Assembly: GCA_013399855.1 (NCBI GenBank)
Contig: VXAY01002918.1
Coordinates: 1 to 64,000 of the forward strand
Direction: 5' to 3'
Source: Oxyruncus cristatus
Lineage: Eukaryota; Chordata; Aves; Passeriformes; Cotingidae
DNA: 64,000 bases
Part shown: one piece after another, positions 36,061 through 50,300 of the stretch
Numbering within the stretch: position 1 is the first letter of the stretch
Layout of the letters: the number at the start of each line of letters is the position of its first letter
Translations under genes and position numbers: made by a program
Notes under the pieces: generated by a model
Databases searched by the model: none
Told to the model about the DNA's origin: nothing
What the model saw: the letters and a program-made list of their open reading frames with translations, nothing else

Positions 36061-39000
36061 TGTGAGCAGGTGGCTGTAAATACCTTTTTCCTTCCAGAAT
36101 AAGCGATCCCGGAGTGGTAGGAAGGTACAGCTTAAGTTTTCCTTTGGGGTTCTAGGAGGTGCCCCTTTGTGAACTGAAGTATTGCAGTTTTCGTGACTTA
36201 GAGCGCTTTCTGTTTCGTCTCTCCACGCCAAGAGCTGATAATGCCTTTGTGCAAATGACGGAAGCTGGAAATGAGCTGTCTGTGCCCTCGCCTGAAAGTA
36301 TCTCTGAGGAACGTTGCGTTTGTAAGCGTGGCAGCGGTGCGTAATTTCTTCTCATCAGAAACCTCTTTCGAGTGGCTTAAGCCTGTCCCTCCGTACGTGT
36401 GTGCTCGCATGGTGCCCTGAAACCAGGCCGGAGATGACACCTCCTCAGCTTTCTGCAGTGACTGGGGACAGGTGGCTTGTTTCAGGCAGGACGGTCCTGG
36501 CTGAGTCGATACAACCCGTCCTGTGTTGTTGGCAGTGAGGCCAGAGCTTCAGATGGGGTAGAAGAACCCAGAGGAACACACAAAGTAACAAAACAGATGA
36601 TCCTGTTATTGACAGTTTTCGAAGGCAGTGCGTTGCCATGGTGAATCTCTCTCGGCAAGTTGAAAGGACACAATGTTTTCTCGCAGCTTGGCTTGCTATC
36701 TTTTTTTAGAGTATACATTCATGTTCCTGAATGATTTAATATTCGTTTAGACACAAAATAAGGCCTGCTGTAGGCATTGCATATGCCAAAAGTTATAAAA
36801 CAGTATGAAGTTTGTGTCAGGGAGCCAGTGGCTGCTTTGTGTGTCGCCTGCCCTCCGAGAGGATAGTGTACTGTTTTCTGTGAACGTGAGCAAGTATGTT
36901 TAGCTGAGCATTAACAGTGTAGCATTAATGAGATCATGGCTAGTGCTCAAGAATGTAGAAAAAAATAAATTTAACACACGTACGTTCTTTGTGCGTTACT
37001 CATATTTGATGAAGATGTTAATGTACTTTTAATACTTGAATAAACCAGAGAGGATGTTAAAAAAAAAAAAAGTTATTCTATGGAATTCATTAGTCAAGTA
37101 ATTTAGTTTTCTGTAAGTTAATTCCAAAATGACTGCTTCACACTTCTTGTTACCCATCAATTCTGTGTTCGAGTCTTTCAGTTATTTTTTTAGAAGTGGT
37201 TGTGTCTTTCAAAAAGCAGATTTGACTCCTTCAAGAAGTGCAGCTGATGTCTGCTGTGTGGTATATTGGGTGTTCCAGGTTTGTGTATGTCAGCTCCCGT
37301 TAAGGACTCTAGTGTATATAAGTGCAGTAGCCCAATCTAAAGTCAGGCTAGGAAGATGACTCTAGAAGAGTCTAGAAGAGTTAATGTTTTAATTAAGAAA
37401 TACAAACTTTAAGTTTTATCCACTCAGATGATGTGGTGAAAGAAATAGAGCATGATCCCAGTATATAGAATACCAGTTGAATTTATTTAAGTATGAACAG
37501 AGAATAGGAAATGGAAGGTACAGGTAGGAAGATTTTAAAAAGTATCAAAGGACTTTGATTTCTTTCTCTAACTCTGAGAAAGTTCAAATGGGAATGCAGT
37601 CCATAACTGACAAAGTCACTAACCTGTTCTTTTATTAAAGGATGGAATGTTTGTTACAGTTGGATTAAGTGTTAAAAGAATGCTTTAGAGTACTTAAAAT
37701 ATATTCTTCTATCAGTTTGAAAATTTAGCTTCTAAATGATATAATTCTTGTTTTTATAAAATGATCTGAGGTTTATTTTTTGCCCCCCTCCCTCCTTGTG
37801 CACTTAAAGGATTTTGTGTTCCTGTGAAGGATCTCCTACAAAAGAGAAAGGCTTGGGGCTCTAGCCTTATCTTTTGTACATTGGTATAGCAGTAATGCAA
37901 TTATACTTACATCATCTTTGGGTCTGCATCGCAGTTCCTGACTGAACGGTCTGTTTTCTGCTTTGGTACTGTGGTTCGTGTACCTCCCTGTGATTCTCAT
38001 GTGGCTGTCACATTGCTAGAACTCTCTCTGCTTAGACCTCATTGAAAGAACTTATTCACACTAAAATATGAGGGGCCAGATCATGGCTTTAGATGTAGTT
38101 GCAGAAATGAGTTTGATATCAGTGGGAGTGCATCCCTGACATCTGAAAGGGGAAGCTTATCGTTTGTTCTGCTCCTAAAGAAGTAAATACAGAAGTGAAA
38201 TTTCTGTGAGCTGCTTCTTTGGTCTTTGAAGAATGTCTTAATTTTTTGTTTTCATTATTACTCTTCTGTCACATCAGGTTGGTAGGACAAAGAGGAAGAG
38301 TATGACAAAGTCTGTCAGGCTGTGCAAGGCTTTCTCCCTTTACCCCTCCAGCCTGGGCATGACAAGCTTCTGGTTTTTGATTTATCTGTAACTGACTTAA
38401 CTCTGTTGAATTCATTGGCTTCTGAATCAAAAAACTAAAATATAAATGCTGAACAAACGACTTTTTATGAATTGATCTACTGGTTCAAAACTAGTAAGAA
38501 CAATAGTATGTTTAAGTAAATTCCAGTGGAATTAAATCAGTTTTCATTGGCTGTATTACCATGATTTCAGTGAGCTTCAGAAATTGAAATAAATGATGCC
38601 ATGGGACACTTTTTTACTGGTTACACAATCTTCTTACATCAGAATTATGAACCTTTGTAGTATAAAACTTAGTGTGACATTGAGAATATTCATCCCACAC
38701 ACTTCATTTCTATGCACTGTCGGTAAAATAAAGCCACACAAAGGAAGCTTTTCAACAAAGTACAGTGCTTTTATGGGAGAAGTCCCCATATGGGGTGTCA
38801 GAGAAGTCACACCTGTGTATGTCTTTGAGAATTAATCACACGTTAGTTTAATGTCCTTGAACGCTATAGAATGCCCCAGCTATTGTGAAGCCCAAGACCT
38901 TTATGATTTTTAGAGACATAATGAAAGCATTCTGGACTGTACATGTTGGAAGTATGCTAGCCTTTATTATTTAAGCTATTTTACACAGCTTTATGTTGCA

Positions 39001-42000
39001 GTTCTCACTCTTACTGCTAGCATTTTTCTTCTTGATATTTTATAAAAAATACAGTACAGTGAAACCGAGGCAGCATGATTTAATGTTACGAGATTTTTCT
39101 GAAACAGCTCTGAGTTCAGTAAGTTGGTTTCTTAAATTTCTTGCTTGTAGGATTTACACTGGACTGCTGGTAGTAAACACATTGTTCAGTTGTCAGTTTG
39201 GTTATTGAGTCCTTTGTGGAGCACTGTTGCCTCCCACACAAGTTATTTTTCGTGTTAAGTCTGAATAATTAGAGATGAACAGTATTGCCTTCACAGGGTT
39301 GCCAATGTAATTCTGAATCTTCCCATCACGTTAAATTGACACTGAGTCTGAACTGTTGCGGGAGTGATTAGCTGCTGTCTTTGAAAACAAATCACTAGGG
39401 CTTATATTTATACTGAGAGGGCACTTTTGCTGTTATGAGTCTACTGTTACTGATCCTCCAAGTTCTATGAATGTGGAAGGTTTTGTGTTCTGAGAGAAGT
39501 ACGCTAGACTATAGAGCAACAGAAGCTTTGTATAACTATGACTTGTAATTTAGTAATGGAGGTCCAACACTACCCATTGCACAATGAGCTTGAGTAATTA
39601 GCTGCCCCATGGAGAAGCATGTGAATAACTAAGCAGTGGGTGCTTTTTAGAGGAATTCTTAGTGTCATATGTCTTTCTGTATTTTAGGAAGAAAACTTCA
39701 GCGATAGATAAATCAACTTATTATTTAGCGTAGTGTAATATGCTGGTTATGTGTTATTTCTGTAAGAAGTAGTTTAATTAGGCAATTAGTACTGTCTAAA
39801 GCTGAGCTTTCAGAATGAGACAGGGTGTATGGCAGTTGTTCGGTTGATTGATCTCCCTACCTCGGTGGCCTCAGCCATGAAGACTGAACCAGAAATGTTG
39901 TTCATGTGCCTTAGAAGATTCCTGATTCATAAGCTTTTCCAGCCTAAATTTAAACAGGAATGTATTCCCAGGAGGAAATATAATACGGCAAGGCATTTTA
40001 AACACCAAGTGTAAATTATGTGAAGTGCCACTTATTTTCTTGCATCTTAGTATAAGATGGCAGTGACAATTGTTTTGCCACACCCTCCGTGACACTCCCA
40101 ATTTGATGAATCCCAGTTGTACCTGAGGCTATTCTGACTGCAGCTTGGAGAAAGCTGTTTCGGCATTCCTCCATTCCTTTGGCAGCGTTGTTTTCTTTCT
40201 GTGGGCCTCTTACGCTTCAGTAAAATAGACATTCAATAATGTGTATTGCTTAAAGCTTCTGAACAAAACAAGCAGTTATGGGATAAGAGGAGGATCTTTT
40301 TGTAGATCTACTGAAAATGTAGATGTGATAAAAATTGTTAGAACACAAGAAGCAGAGGGTTAGCAAGGCAGGCACATCACGTGTTTCTGCAGTAATATAG
40401 TGATAATACTTTTCCTAACAGGCTATTTGTTTGAATACACTTTAGTAAACCACTGCTGAATGCTGAACTCATGTCTTTCATTGAACTGTTTTCTCCAGGA
40501 TCACATTCCTGCATAGTAGTCATCCTGTATGGGGAAATAAAATTGTTTTTTTCATGCTTGGATTGGTTAAATTCAGCTACATTAATTTCAATCTGCCTTT
40601 AATTTTTGTTGTTCTTCACCATTGCCCTATAACTTTTCCAGTGTGAGTTGTGTTTTGTCATCAGTGAACTTTGTCACTTTGCTTTTACTCTTTTTTACAG
40701 CTTAGTTATGAATGTCCTGAACTACATAGCTGCTAGGACAGAGCACTGGGACTGGTCTGGTAACTTCCCTTCGTTTATGTATTTTCTTTTTAATTCCTGT
40801 GAAGAGTTTGTTTGCTTTAAGAGCCTTTGGTGAGCGTTTTTGAGTATGTTTACTAAATTTTCAGAAAGCTTATTAATGTGATCTCCCTTATCTATACGCG
40901 TTCTTTTGGGAATTCCAGGATCTTTTTAAGGCACAACCTCTCTTTACAAAATCTGCACAGGCTTTTCCTCTTTGAACAAATTGTAGCTCCAAACCTGTGT
41001 AATATGATTTAGCTTTTTCTTGAGAGACCACATCACGATCTTACAGACCAGAGAGAGATCTGCTGAAGGTATTTCTTTTGCAAGTGAAATACAAATTTGG
41101 AAAATGTATAACCTGAATTATACCTGTGATTTATATTGAAGTTCACAAGGCATGTCTAAAACGCTGTACTGGATTGGAACGTACTTTCATTTGTGCTCTG
41201 TGGCTTTTTACCACTGAATTTTTGCCAGTTCTGGCAAATGGAGCATTTGTGGGGAACAGTTGGAATTAATGTTGATCCAAAATACTTCTGTTCGAAAATT
41301 AAAGAGAATAAGACACTACCAAGAGGTAAACATGCAGTATCCCTAGAGAGCTGCCTGGCTAATATGTGTGGACAAAAAGAGAATCCGCAATGTAGCAGGA
41401 TGCACTGGAGCATACTATTTGTGTAAGAATAAGCTAAAATGATTAAATAGTGATGTAGAGAGGCCTACCAGGAAAAGTTTGCATTTGAAATGGTTGAATT
41501 TTGGGGGGAAACTAATAAAATATTGGAAAGGGAATGCACTTTATAATTTGGCATGAACTTCAAGGTATGAATGATTCATACATGAAAGCATGTTTCTCGA
41601 GATGTTTTTCTGATTCTGTTAGTTCAGTTCTTTGTTGTCTTGAAAACATGAGAATTGACATAGTGGACTGCAGTGCAGGTGGTAGTGTGAAAAATCAGTA
41701 CCTGTACCGGTCAGTTTTTGTGGGGAAAATGTTTCTGTAGGCACTTCTTAAAAAAAAAGAAAGTAAGAAAATTTGTTATCCTAATGCATATATTATAGAA
41801 GGACAGTGAGTGCTGTTTGCAAAGTGCATCTGTACTGAAGTAAATTAGCAGCTAGCAGGCTCTCCTGAGAGACTTATTTCCTAGTGGGAAAGAATTCCCA
41901 GAGGATGGTGTGGGGAGGAAGAAAGGCAAGTTCCTGTGGTTTGTCAATTCATAAGTTCAGCTTGAGTTTGGTTTTTATCTGCTTGAGAGATAAAAGGATT

Positions 42001-43895
42001 ATTCAACTGTAAAGGTACTTTAGGGAGATCCCTTCCCCTTCAGGACAGGATCAGCTGCGAGGCCTGAGCAGGTTGCCTCCGGCTTTTCCAGGTGAATATT
42101 GAAAGAAACCCTTTGAGGATGGAGAGCTTGTGCCCAGATTTGTGGGCGGTGGGCTCTGCTCCTTCACCCTCATGGAAGAAAAAGCATGCTGTATTTATCC
42201 AGTTGAATCTTTGGCTTAATTTGCTTAGCAATACTATATGGCCTTCATCAAAATATGAAAAGTTTGAAAAGATGCTGTGGAGGACTTCAGGATTTTTACA
42301 GTGAGAGGTGATTTTTTTTTTCTGAAATAAGCGTATTTCTTAAGAGACGCAAACATTTAAACATGTTTGAAATTGATGTTGTGGTGCTTTTGCAGCCGTT
42401 CTGACAATTTTAATAATTAAGTTACATATTTAAATCACCAGATAAATAGTTACCTAAAAATGTGTGCATAAATGAATACTGTCAATTCTAGCTTTGCTCT
42501 GGAGGTCTGGGACTGGCTATAAGATTGCATGTTGCCGTTGAGTATTTTAGGATGAATTGTACTAGCTGTTTTTCAGAATGTCTAAGGTAAGGCATTCTTA
42601 CTGATACTGTATTGTGTTTTTCCCTCCCTCCTATTAGCAGTTTCTACCAGCTGGATTTATGATTTTGACATCCTCTCATGGATTTATTAATGTTAAACAA
42701 CTGTTTGGCTTTGAAAAAAAAAATTGTATTGCCTCCCAGTAGTTTTCCACGTTACTTTCAAATTAACTTTTGGGTTTATTCTGACTCAATAATGGCAGAA
42801 ATAGAAATGGGGTTTTTTTTAGAATTGGGTAGTGAAAAGAGGCATAGAAGGAGCACAAGTGTAAAACTGGAGAAATTGTAGGTGTTTTGTTGGAACTTTT
42901 AGGACTTCAGATTTTATAATGATGGCCTCAAACTTGTATTGTTAAGCATTTGAGATTAAGTAATGTTTTGCTCATTATTGATTATGCAAGTGTAAAAGCT
43001 TGACAAACAACTGCATTTCAAAGCAATTATAATGTTCATACATAGTTTCTCTGCCCACACTCTCGTCTGTCATATGGAGATGATCCATGTGCATGGAAAA
43101 TAAAACCAGAACAGATTTTAAGGCTTTCCTGAGCGCACCTAGTTTTTAACAAAACACTTTCGACTGAGGGTGGAGGGTGAGGCAAGCAACTTGTATGTTG
43201 ACCATATCTTTGCTATTTCTGAAATCCTTTAAAAATCTTTTTGATCATAAGGAATTCAGTAGGTTGTTCCCATATTGTTTTAGTTTAAGGCGAGTCAAAC
43301 TCTTTGTGTTTCAAGTTTATAACCATTTTTTTTACATGGTCAAAGTTCTTTATGTAAATTGCAAACAGTTCTGTTGCAGAGTGTTTTCTCACTGCAGAAA
43401 TGAGCCACACCCATTACTTTTGATATAGCTTCATGCTAAAAGCAGGTGTGAAATGTTTTTAGAAGCCTCTTTGAGTTTAAAATGCGTGAAGGGTTTTTGT
43501 TGCTTTTTTAAGATCTGTGAACCAGTCTGTATACATGATCAATCATAAACTATTTTCTTAAAAAGAACTTGATGCTTGATTAAAAGTTGGAAGCTTTTGT
43601 GATAAAGAATTCTTGGGACCTTTTCCTGATTTCATGATTTTAGTTTCCCAACACATCTGTTTGCGCAAGTGTTTTTTAGTTAGTCTGGGTGTTTAAGACA
43701 CTGTAAAGAAAACTGCAGAGCATCAACAGCAGTCTATGGTAGCTATTAGTATATTTGACATATAGAATGCTTGTCTTAATTTTGACAGGTGCATGTTCCT
43801 TTCAGGATTTAAATTCTGCTTTTCCAGGTCACATCCTGAATCCAAAAGGTGATTTCTGTTTGGTTTTTTTTTGGGGTTGTTTTTTTTTTTTTTTT

Positions 43896-44003
43896 CAGTA
43901 GTTCAGTGCAGCTGACTGTAACCGCAGTGGTGGTCAAGGGTTGGACTTGATGATCTCAGAGATCCTTTCCAGCCCATCTGATTCTATGATTCTGTGATTC
44001 TAT
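43896..44003 (+). mobile_element. CR1 LINE 3' end, severely 5'-truncated
   Basis: About 108 bases. A GGTTGGACTTGATGATCTCA segment is followed by GATTCTATGATTCTGTGATTCTATG, the characteristic CR1 3' terminus. It is preceded by a T-rich tract, and the 5' boundary is therefore approximate. Confidence 0.88.
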
Positions 44004-45389
44004 GTAAGTTATGTGGTGCTTCCAGAAATGATTTACAGACTATTTTGATCTCCATGAATGGTTCATTGAGGCTCAGAGCAACAAAAATAGTTTTTAAAAT
44101 GATTTCTGAGGAAGAAAGATGCATATCTTTCTCAGTATGTGTGTACATCATCTTTCTATTAAATCATGTAAATCTCAAATCAACTGTGCATATAATAACA
44201 TTATTAAAAAATCCACAAGCAGACCAAAACTTTATTTTTAGTGTCATTAAAAATGTTTGCTGAACACAGACCAAATGTTTACGGTCCAGCATCATGCTTA
44301 GTGATATAAGGGTATGAGAGAAGTAGAGGCAGGGAAAAAGTCCAGGGAATCCCTTACCTAATTCATACTATAACATTTGCTTTTTCCAGAGGAAAACACT
44401 GTGGAAGGGATCTTCAGGCTTCAGTGTAATCGATATTAAGTGCTAGTCTGACTGACATACATATTGTCCAAAAAATACTCTTAAAATTGTTATCCTGTTA
44501 CATTATGTAGAAGTACTTGCAGACTTATAGGAGGAAGAATTTTTTACCCCCATAATCTTTGGAATCTTTGTTATTTAGAGATTTAAATATCGTGGTAATC
44601 TATGGAGAAATGTTAGTAATGCTTGAAAGTTATCAGCCTCTCAGAGATAATCTTGCGTGCATGATATTATGTAATTTTCCAGGAGAAAGAAAACTGTTTT
44701 CTTCAAATCCTCACAGTTTGAAGCAAGCAGCAATGTAGAAAATAAATTGAATCTTATTAGGTAGGATACCCTGCTGCTACAGGTTTTGACAAACAGGTTT
44801 TGATAGATCTAAAAATTATTAGAGATCTAGGCATTTAGACTGTTTAGGCAATAGGGATTTCTTTAAATTTTTTTTTGCTATATGCTGTTAGCTTAAATGA
44901 ATCTTGTAATACAACATTTTCTGAACCTGTACATTCTGCCAGTTTGGATAAACGTTACTGGGTAGGGCAGAAACTCCAATGGTGTCTCTGCTTCTCCATC
45001 ATAGACTGGACTTTTTTCAGGTTCAGTGGAAGACCCTGAGTTTTATGCTCCCCCTACTCTTCACCCTCTGAAATGAGAATCTGGTTGATACTTGTCACTG
45101 GATGATGTCTCTTCAACTTAATCCTGAATTATTATGTTGCACAACAAAAGACATGTTCTTTTTTATATTTTGAATAAACCTCAAGGTATCTGTGGGAGTA
45201 CTAGCTGAGAATCCTGTACTGCTCCTTTCTAAGAATTGCCAAATCCTATTGGAGTGTAATGGCTTTGGAATGGCTGGAAACACTGAAAAACAATTTTTTG
45301 CAGGACAGATGTTAGGGGGAAGGGAAAGTAATCTCAGAACACAAAATCTGTGTAAAACAGCTGCTCTGGCAATGGGAAGATAGAAATGA

Positions 45390-46555
45390 AAGAATCATAG
45401 AATGCTTTGGGTTGGAAGGGCCCTTAAGGATCATCTGGTTCCAACCGCCCCACGATGGACAGAGATTCCACCCACTAGATTGGTTGCTCAGGGCTTCATC
45501 CAGCCTGGCCTTGAACACTTCTGAGACATCCACAACTTATATGGGCTGCCTGTTCAGTGCCTCGTGACTCTGAGTGAAGAATTTCTGCTAACATCTAATC
45601 TCAGTCTCTTCTCCTTTAATTTAAAATTATTTGCCCTTGTCCTATCACTTTTTGCCTGTGTAAAAAGTCAGTCTTCTTCTTTTTTGTAAGACCTCTTCAG
45701 GTAGTGAAAGGCCACAGTGAGGTCTCCCCAGAGCCTTCTCTTTTCTTCTTGGAGGCTGAACAACCCCAGCTCTTTCAGCCTGTTGTTGTGGGAGAGGTGC
45801 TCCTCATATTTGTGTCCTTCCTCTGGACCCACTTCAACAAGTTCATGTGTGTTCTGTGCTGTGGACCACAGACCTGGACGCAGTGCTCCAGATCAGGTCT
45901 CATGAGGGCAGAGTAGAGGGTCAGAAATCCTGTCCTTGACCTGCTGACCACTCCTCTTTTGATGCAGCCCAGGGTGCAGTTGGTCTTCTGGGCTGTGAGT
46001 GCATATTGCCAGGTCATGTCCAGCTTCTCAGCCATGAGAACCCTCAAGTGCTTCCTTGCAGGGCTGCACTCAATGACTTCTTCTCCAGAGCGTGTTCTTA
46101 CCTGGGATTACCCTGACCCAAGTGCAGCACCTTGCACCTGGACTTGATAATCTTCATGAGGTTCTTGTGGGCCCACTTCTCAAGTTTGTCCAGGTCCCTC
46201 TGGATGGCATCCCTTCCTTCTATTGTGTCAACTGCACTGCTCTGGATCTCACACTCTGTGTCCCTGATGAAGATATTAAAGGAGACTGGTCCCGAGATGG
46301 AGCCCCGAGAGACACCAGTTTTTGCCGGCCTTCACATGGACATAGAGCCATGGATCACAACTCTCTGGCTGCATCTCTCCAGCCAATTCCTTATCCATGG
46401 AATAGTTCATGCCTTAAATCCATGTGTCACGAGTCTGGAGATAAGGATGTCATGTGGGACTGCGTCAAAAGCCTTTACAGAGGTCTAAGTAGATGACACG
46501 TCTCCCCAACTGTTGCTGTCACTCAGTTGAAGGCCACTAGATTGTTCAGCAGTTC
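45390..46555 (-). mobile_element. CR1 LINE 3' half, minus strand, in intron 1
   Basis: Begins with the reverse-oriented CR1 3' end (GAATCATAGAATGCTTTGGG, then GGTTGGAAGGG). It continues through the 3' UTR and the C-terminal and reverse-transcriptase part of ORF2. The minus frame 46,047-45,775 gives a stretch like [20 protein letters not shown]. The part at 46,090-46,555 corresponds to the RT core and the region before it. It is antisense to MFSD14B, so transcripts of the gene read it in reverse. It is broken by stops and indels. Confidence 0.88.
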
Positions 46556-47287
46556 TACTTAAGTCTGTTTTGGGAAAAAAAGAAAGCAGCAGTTCTGGTT
46601 AAATATGCTTTACCCAAGGATTCTTCCCATTTCATCTAAATAAAAGGATTCCAGATGTTTTGTCTGGGATGCAGTCCTTGGATCTTGAATGGCAGCAGTT
46701 TATTAGAATCATGAGCACTTGCAACACTTCGCGAATTCTTTCTGGTATTGTTGACCAGTAGAATACCTCCTCAGTCTCTGGCGCAAGTAGCCCTCTATTT
46801 TCTCATACTTTGGCATTTTCAAATACAAAAATTGTTGCTCTTCTGATTAGGTACATAGTTATAGTTTTGTTGAAACAGCGCTGTGATCTTCATGAAGTGG
46901 ATCTGTTTTGTTGTCGTGTGTGGAGGTAGCAGGGAGAGGTATATCATTTGTCACACCGCTGTGGAAGGGTTGTGAATAATGCTCAAGGGGAAGGAAGCCT
47001 AAAGGCATGCTGGAGGTGAGAGCAGTACCGGCAGTGTCAGGAATAGAGAAAATAACTCTCCCCAATCAGCAAGAATTCGAGGGAACAAACTTTTTCAAGT
47101 TCCCTGGAGATCTTTATTTGTTTCGTAGTAGCTTTTCTCCTCCCTTTTTTGGCTTACTTTTGTTTCCAAGGCCTTGGTTTGTAGGTCATCCTGAAAACTG
47201 GTTGTGCCCAAGAGGTGTCCATAGGAGATATTTGCAGGTGCGATGAACTGGATGTGTACAACCACTGCATGTGTTTTTCTCTCTTAG

Positions 47288-47383
47288 CAACAAGGTATTG
47301 GCCGGCCAAGCGTATACCATGCGGTGGTGGTCATATTTCTGGAGTTCTTTGCCTGGGGGCTCTTGACAACTCCAATGCTAACA
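47288..47383 (+). CDS. MFSD14B: MFSD14B coding exon 2 (first visible)
   Basis: Encodes residues 1-32 of the visible protein, starting QQGIGRPSVYH and covering TM1 (VVVIFLEFFAWGLLTTPML). The acceptor is TCTCTCTTAG and the donor GTAAGT; both borders are phase 0. A second AG seven bases further in (47,293-47,294) would break the frame, so the first AG is preferred. The only Met here is at residue 30, so translation must start upstream. Confidence 0.94.
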
Positions 47384-50300
47384 GTAAGTATCATTCATCA
47401 ACTCTTATCTTGGCAGTAATGAAAAATGTTAATTTTTTAATTTCTAGGGGTTTGGGGTTTTATTTATTTTACATTTCCCACCTATCTCATTACCTGAATT
47501 CCAGCAGTCTTAGCATTCAACACTGTGCAGTAGTTAGTATCCTACAGCTGAGATCTGGACTGCTGAAAGAGTGAAAGGTAATGAAAAATAAGTTAGCAAT
47601 ATGGTGTACTGCTCTTTTACTTGACTTTTAGAGTAGCATCAGTTTAGTTTGTTGACAAAAGTATCTCTAGAAATTCTGTTTTTTTAAGACTTCATAGTTC
47701 AATTCATCTTCCAGTTGTGACAATTGAATAAACTATGCAACCCGTAGTTAACTGTGTTCGCTGTTGTGGTCTGGCTGTGTTACCAGCAAGTAACTGAAAG
47801 TGAAATGTAAAGTAAGTATTTAATCTGTTCTGGAATTATGTTGTTGTCCAGATAAACACATAATTAGTTCTTGGTAATAGGATATGAACCCTTTCATCTG
47901 AAGACATGGATCTCATTCATTGAAATTGGGCCTGCCAGGGAGAAGCCATGTTAGTCCAGGTTTTCATCAGTTAACATCTGAGAGCACTTTGAATACGTGA
48001 CGAGCAAGTTTTGTGGGATTGAAAGAGATAAGTATCTTTCTTTCCCAAACTTCAAATAAAATAATCTGCATGACTCTTGAAGTGTGTTTGTCTAACCTTC
48101 CTAAAGACAATCACTGATCTTTTAAACGTAGCTTGATAATAAAAAAGTCAATATGAACATTTAACACATTTCTGTAAAGCAGTTGTCTCATTAATGACTG
48201 TCCTGTCATGGTATCCTGCCAGTGTCAAAATATGGGGAAGCTTCCTGGGTGGTCTTTCTTACTTTTTTTTTTTTTTATGTTTGCTTTTTTCATAACCAAA
48301 GTGCTCAACTTGCCCAAGCCTGACATTTTTATTTGAAGGCATAAATATGTAAATCGTAAATCTTACAGAGGCTGCGAAAAACCACCCACTTCAATAAAAC
48401 TATGTATTAGGTGTGTTCCTCAGTAGTTCCCCAGCAGCATGCTCCCTTTGAAATAGTTCTGTAAGTGGTGTGATCGTCTTCATTTCTTTATTTGTATCCA
48501 GCTTTACACTCTGCTGTTTGGTTTAAATACTTTCAAGTCTGGTTTGATACTTTGCACCCTTTTGTTTTCTGACATACTTGTGGTAACTTACCTTGACCGG
48601 CTTATCAGACAGCAGTACTGGAAATCATGTTGAGCTTTCTTATGAGCTACCTTCATCCTTTGAACAGTGCTAGCTGTCCACTTTAGCTCAAGTGGGTTTG
48701 TGTGATAGGAGAGGCAGAAATGGAAGTGCCTGGCCTGTTAATCAAAGCTCATGGTCACTCAAATTTTATGTGATTCTGTCATGATTCTCCAGGTCATTGT
48801 CAACATTCAATCTTATTAAAATGTTGTGCATTATGAAAATAAATTGCATGTAGTCGAAGATAGCTGAGATTATTTAATTTTTTAAATTGCTTTTTCATTT
48901 CTTTTGACGTCTGTCAGCAAAGCTGTGCTGTTTGTTACATGACACTGTATTTGGAGAAAAAAAGATTTAAAGTGTTAATAAAGCACCCAAAGGTTCTTTT
49001 AGTCAGACTGCCCAAAGCTTATGCTTATTACTTTTATTTATGTACTTATAAGCCAATGTTAGTAAATCACCATAGGCAAGATTAATCACTAAGTGACATG
49101 TTCTGTCTTCAATATGATTTTTTTTTAATATGTAACTGTTGTTAGAACTTGAGTAAAGCAGTTCCCTCTACCAGTTTGTCAACTTGCATTTCTCTAATCT
49201 ATAAAGTAACAGAAGTTAATATCAAAAACTCAAACCAATATCAGTAGTGATTGACTCCCAGGAAGAAATACTGGAAAACACTTCACAGAAAGATAATTAG
49301 ATTAAGAAAATCTGAGTTTCCTACTCTTTTTTTTTTTTCTTTAACTTAGTAGACATCTGCTTTTGGATCTGTGATTTGAACCCTTACTTTTTTCGCCCAT
49401 TCATGTGATCAGATCAGTGATTTAACCGGTGAAAAATTGTTTTAAATATCTAACCAATTGATGACACCAGAAGGGAAAAGGGGTATAAATGGGAAGAGTT
49501 ATCCGACCAGTAGTTGATACGAGAACCACCACCTTTATTAAACGTATGATTTGAGAATCCCAGCCATCCTTGAAAAACGATGCTAATACTTTTCAGTGAC
49601 ACTGCAATATTCTGTTTCTTCAGGCTAATGGCTTTCTCAGTATTCATATAAATAATTTTTGTAGTTGGTGGCACTTATCTCTAAATGAAGAGCAAACGAA
49701 TTTGAATTTTGTGTGCATACTTGCTTTGATCACTTCAATAACTTTTTTTAATCGACCCTGTAGCACCTGTGAGGCCCCTTAACTCTCTTGCATATTTATG
49801 GTAAATCTGTTTAGCGTAGATTAACATTCTTGCCCTTGAATTAAGACTGCTGGTAAAGCACCTTAAATGAACTTGTAGCTGTATTTAAACACTCAGAACT
49901 CTTGCTAGTATTTGTAAGTATCTGCTTATTCATCAGAAGTGTTTCTAACTATATGGCTACTAGTTGCAATTTGTTTGGTTGTGAATATGTAACTCTTTTT
50001 TCCTCACCAGTGTAAGTTAGCCAAATCTCATTTTCAGTCCTAAATATTGACAGTTTTTGAGTCAACCTTTTGAAGGAATCAGCTATATCAAAAATTTTGT
50101 AATTTTTACTGCACAGAGATGCTTTTTGCTTACATTGGTCCTCTTTTTTTATTTTAGTAATTTCTTATGAAGACAGATAGGAAGTATAAGGTTATTTTTT
50201 CTGGGATTTTTTTTTTTTTTAGTTGTTACTTTGGGATAAGTTACAAGTTCACATAGAGCTATCCTGTTTTACAAATCAAATTTAAACTTGGAATCAACTT

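Larger units (their letters stand above)
36061..47287 (+). other. MFSD14B: MFSD14B intron 1
   Basis: From the CpG island to the exon 2 acceptor (polypyrimidine GTGTTTTTCTCTCTTAG). It contains a short CR1 3' end at 43,896-44,003, a minus-strand CR1 at 45,390-46,555 and several T-rich tracts. The many short open frames show no recognisable product. I found no further coding exon of the gene and no second gene inside. A long first intron is usual for this family. Confidence 0.6.

Noticed and set aside
35309..36231. Long open frames across the gap on both strands (up to 241 codons)
   Set aside because: Most of their length is N, and the ends fall in CR1 or CpG-rich sequence where stops are rare. 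They are artefacts of the gap.
45704..46496. Open frames of 70-134 codons on the + strand in intron 1
   Set aside because: They are antisense readings of a minus-strand CR1 copy.
47215..47574. Open frame around exon 2 as an independent small gene
   Set aside because: Only 47,288-47,383 is conserved coding sequence. The rest is intron read-through on both sides.
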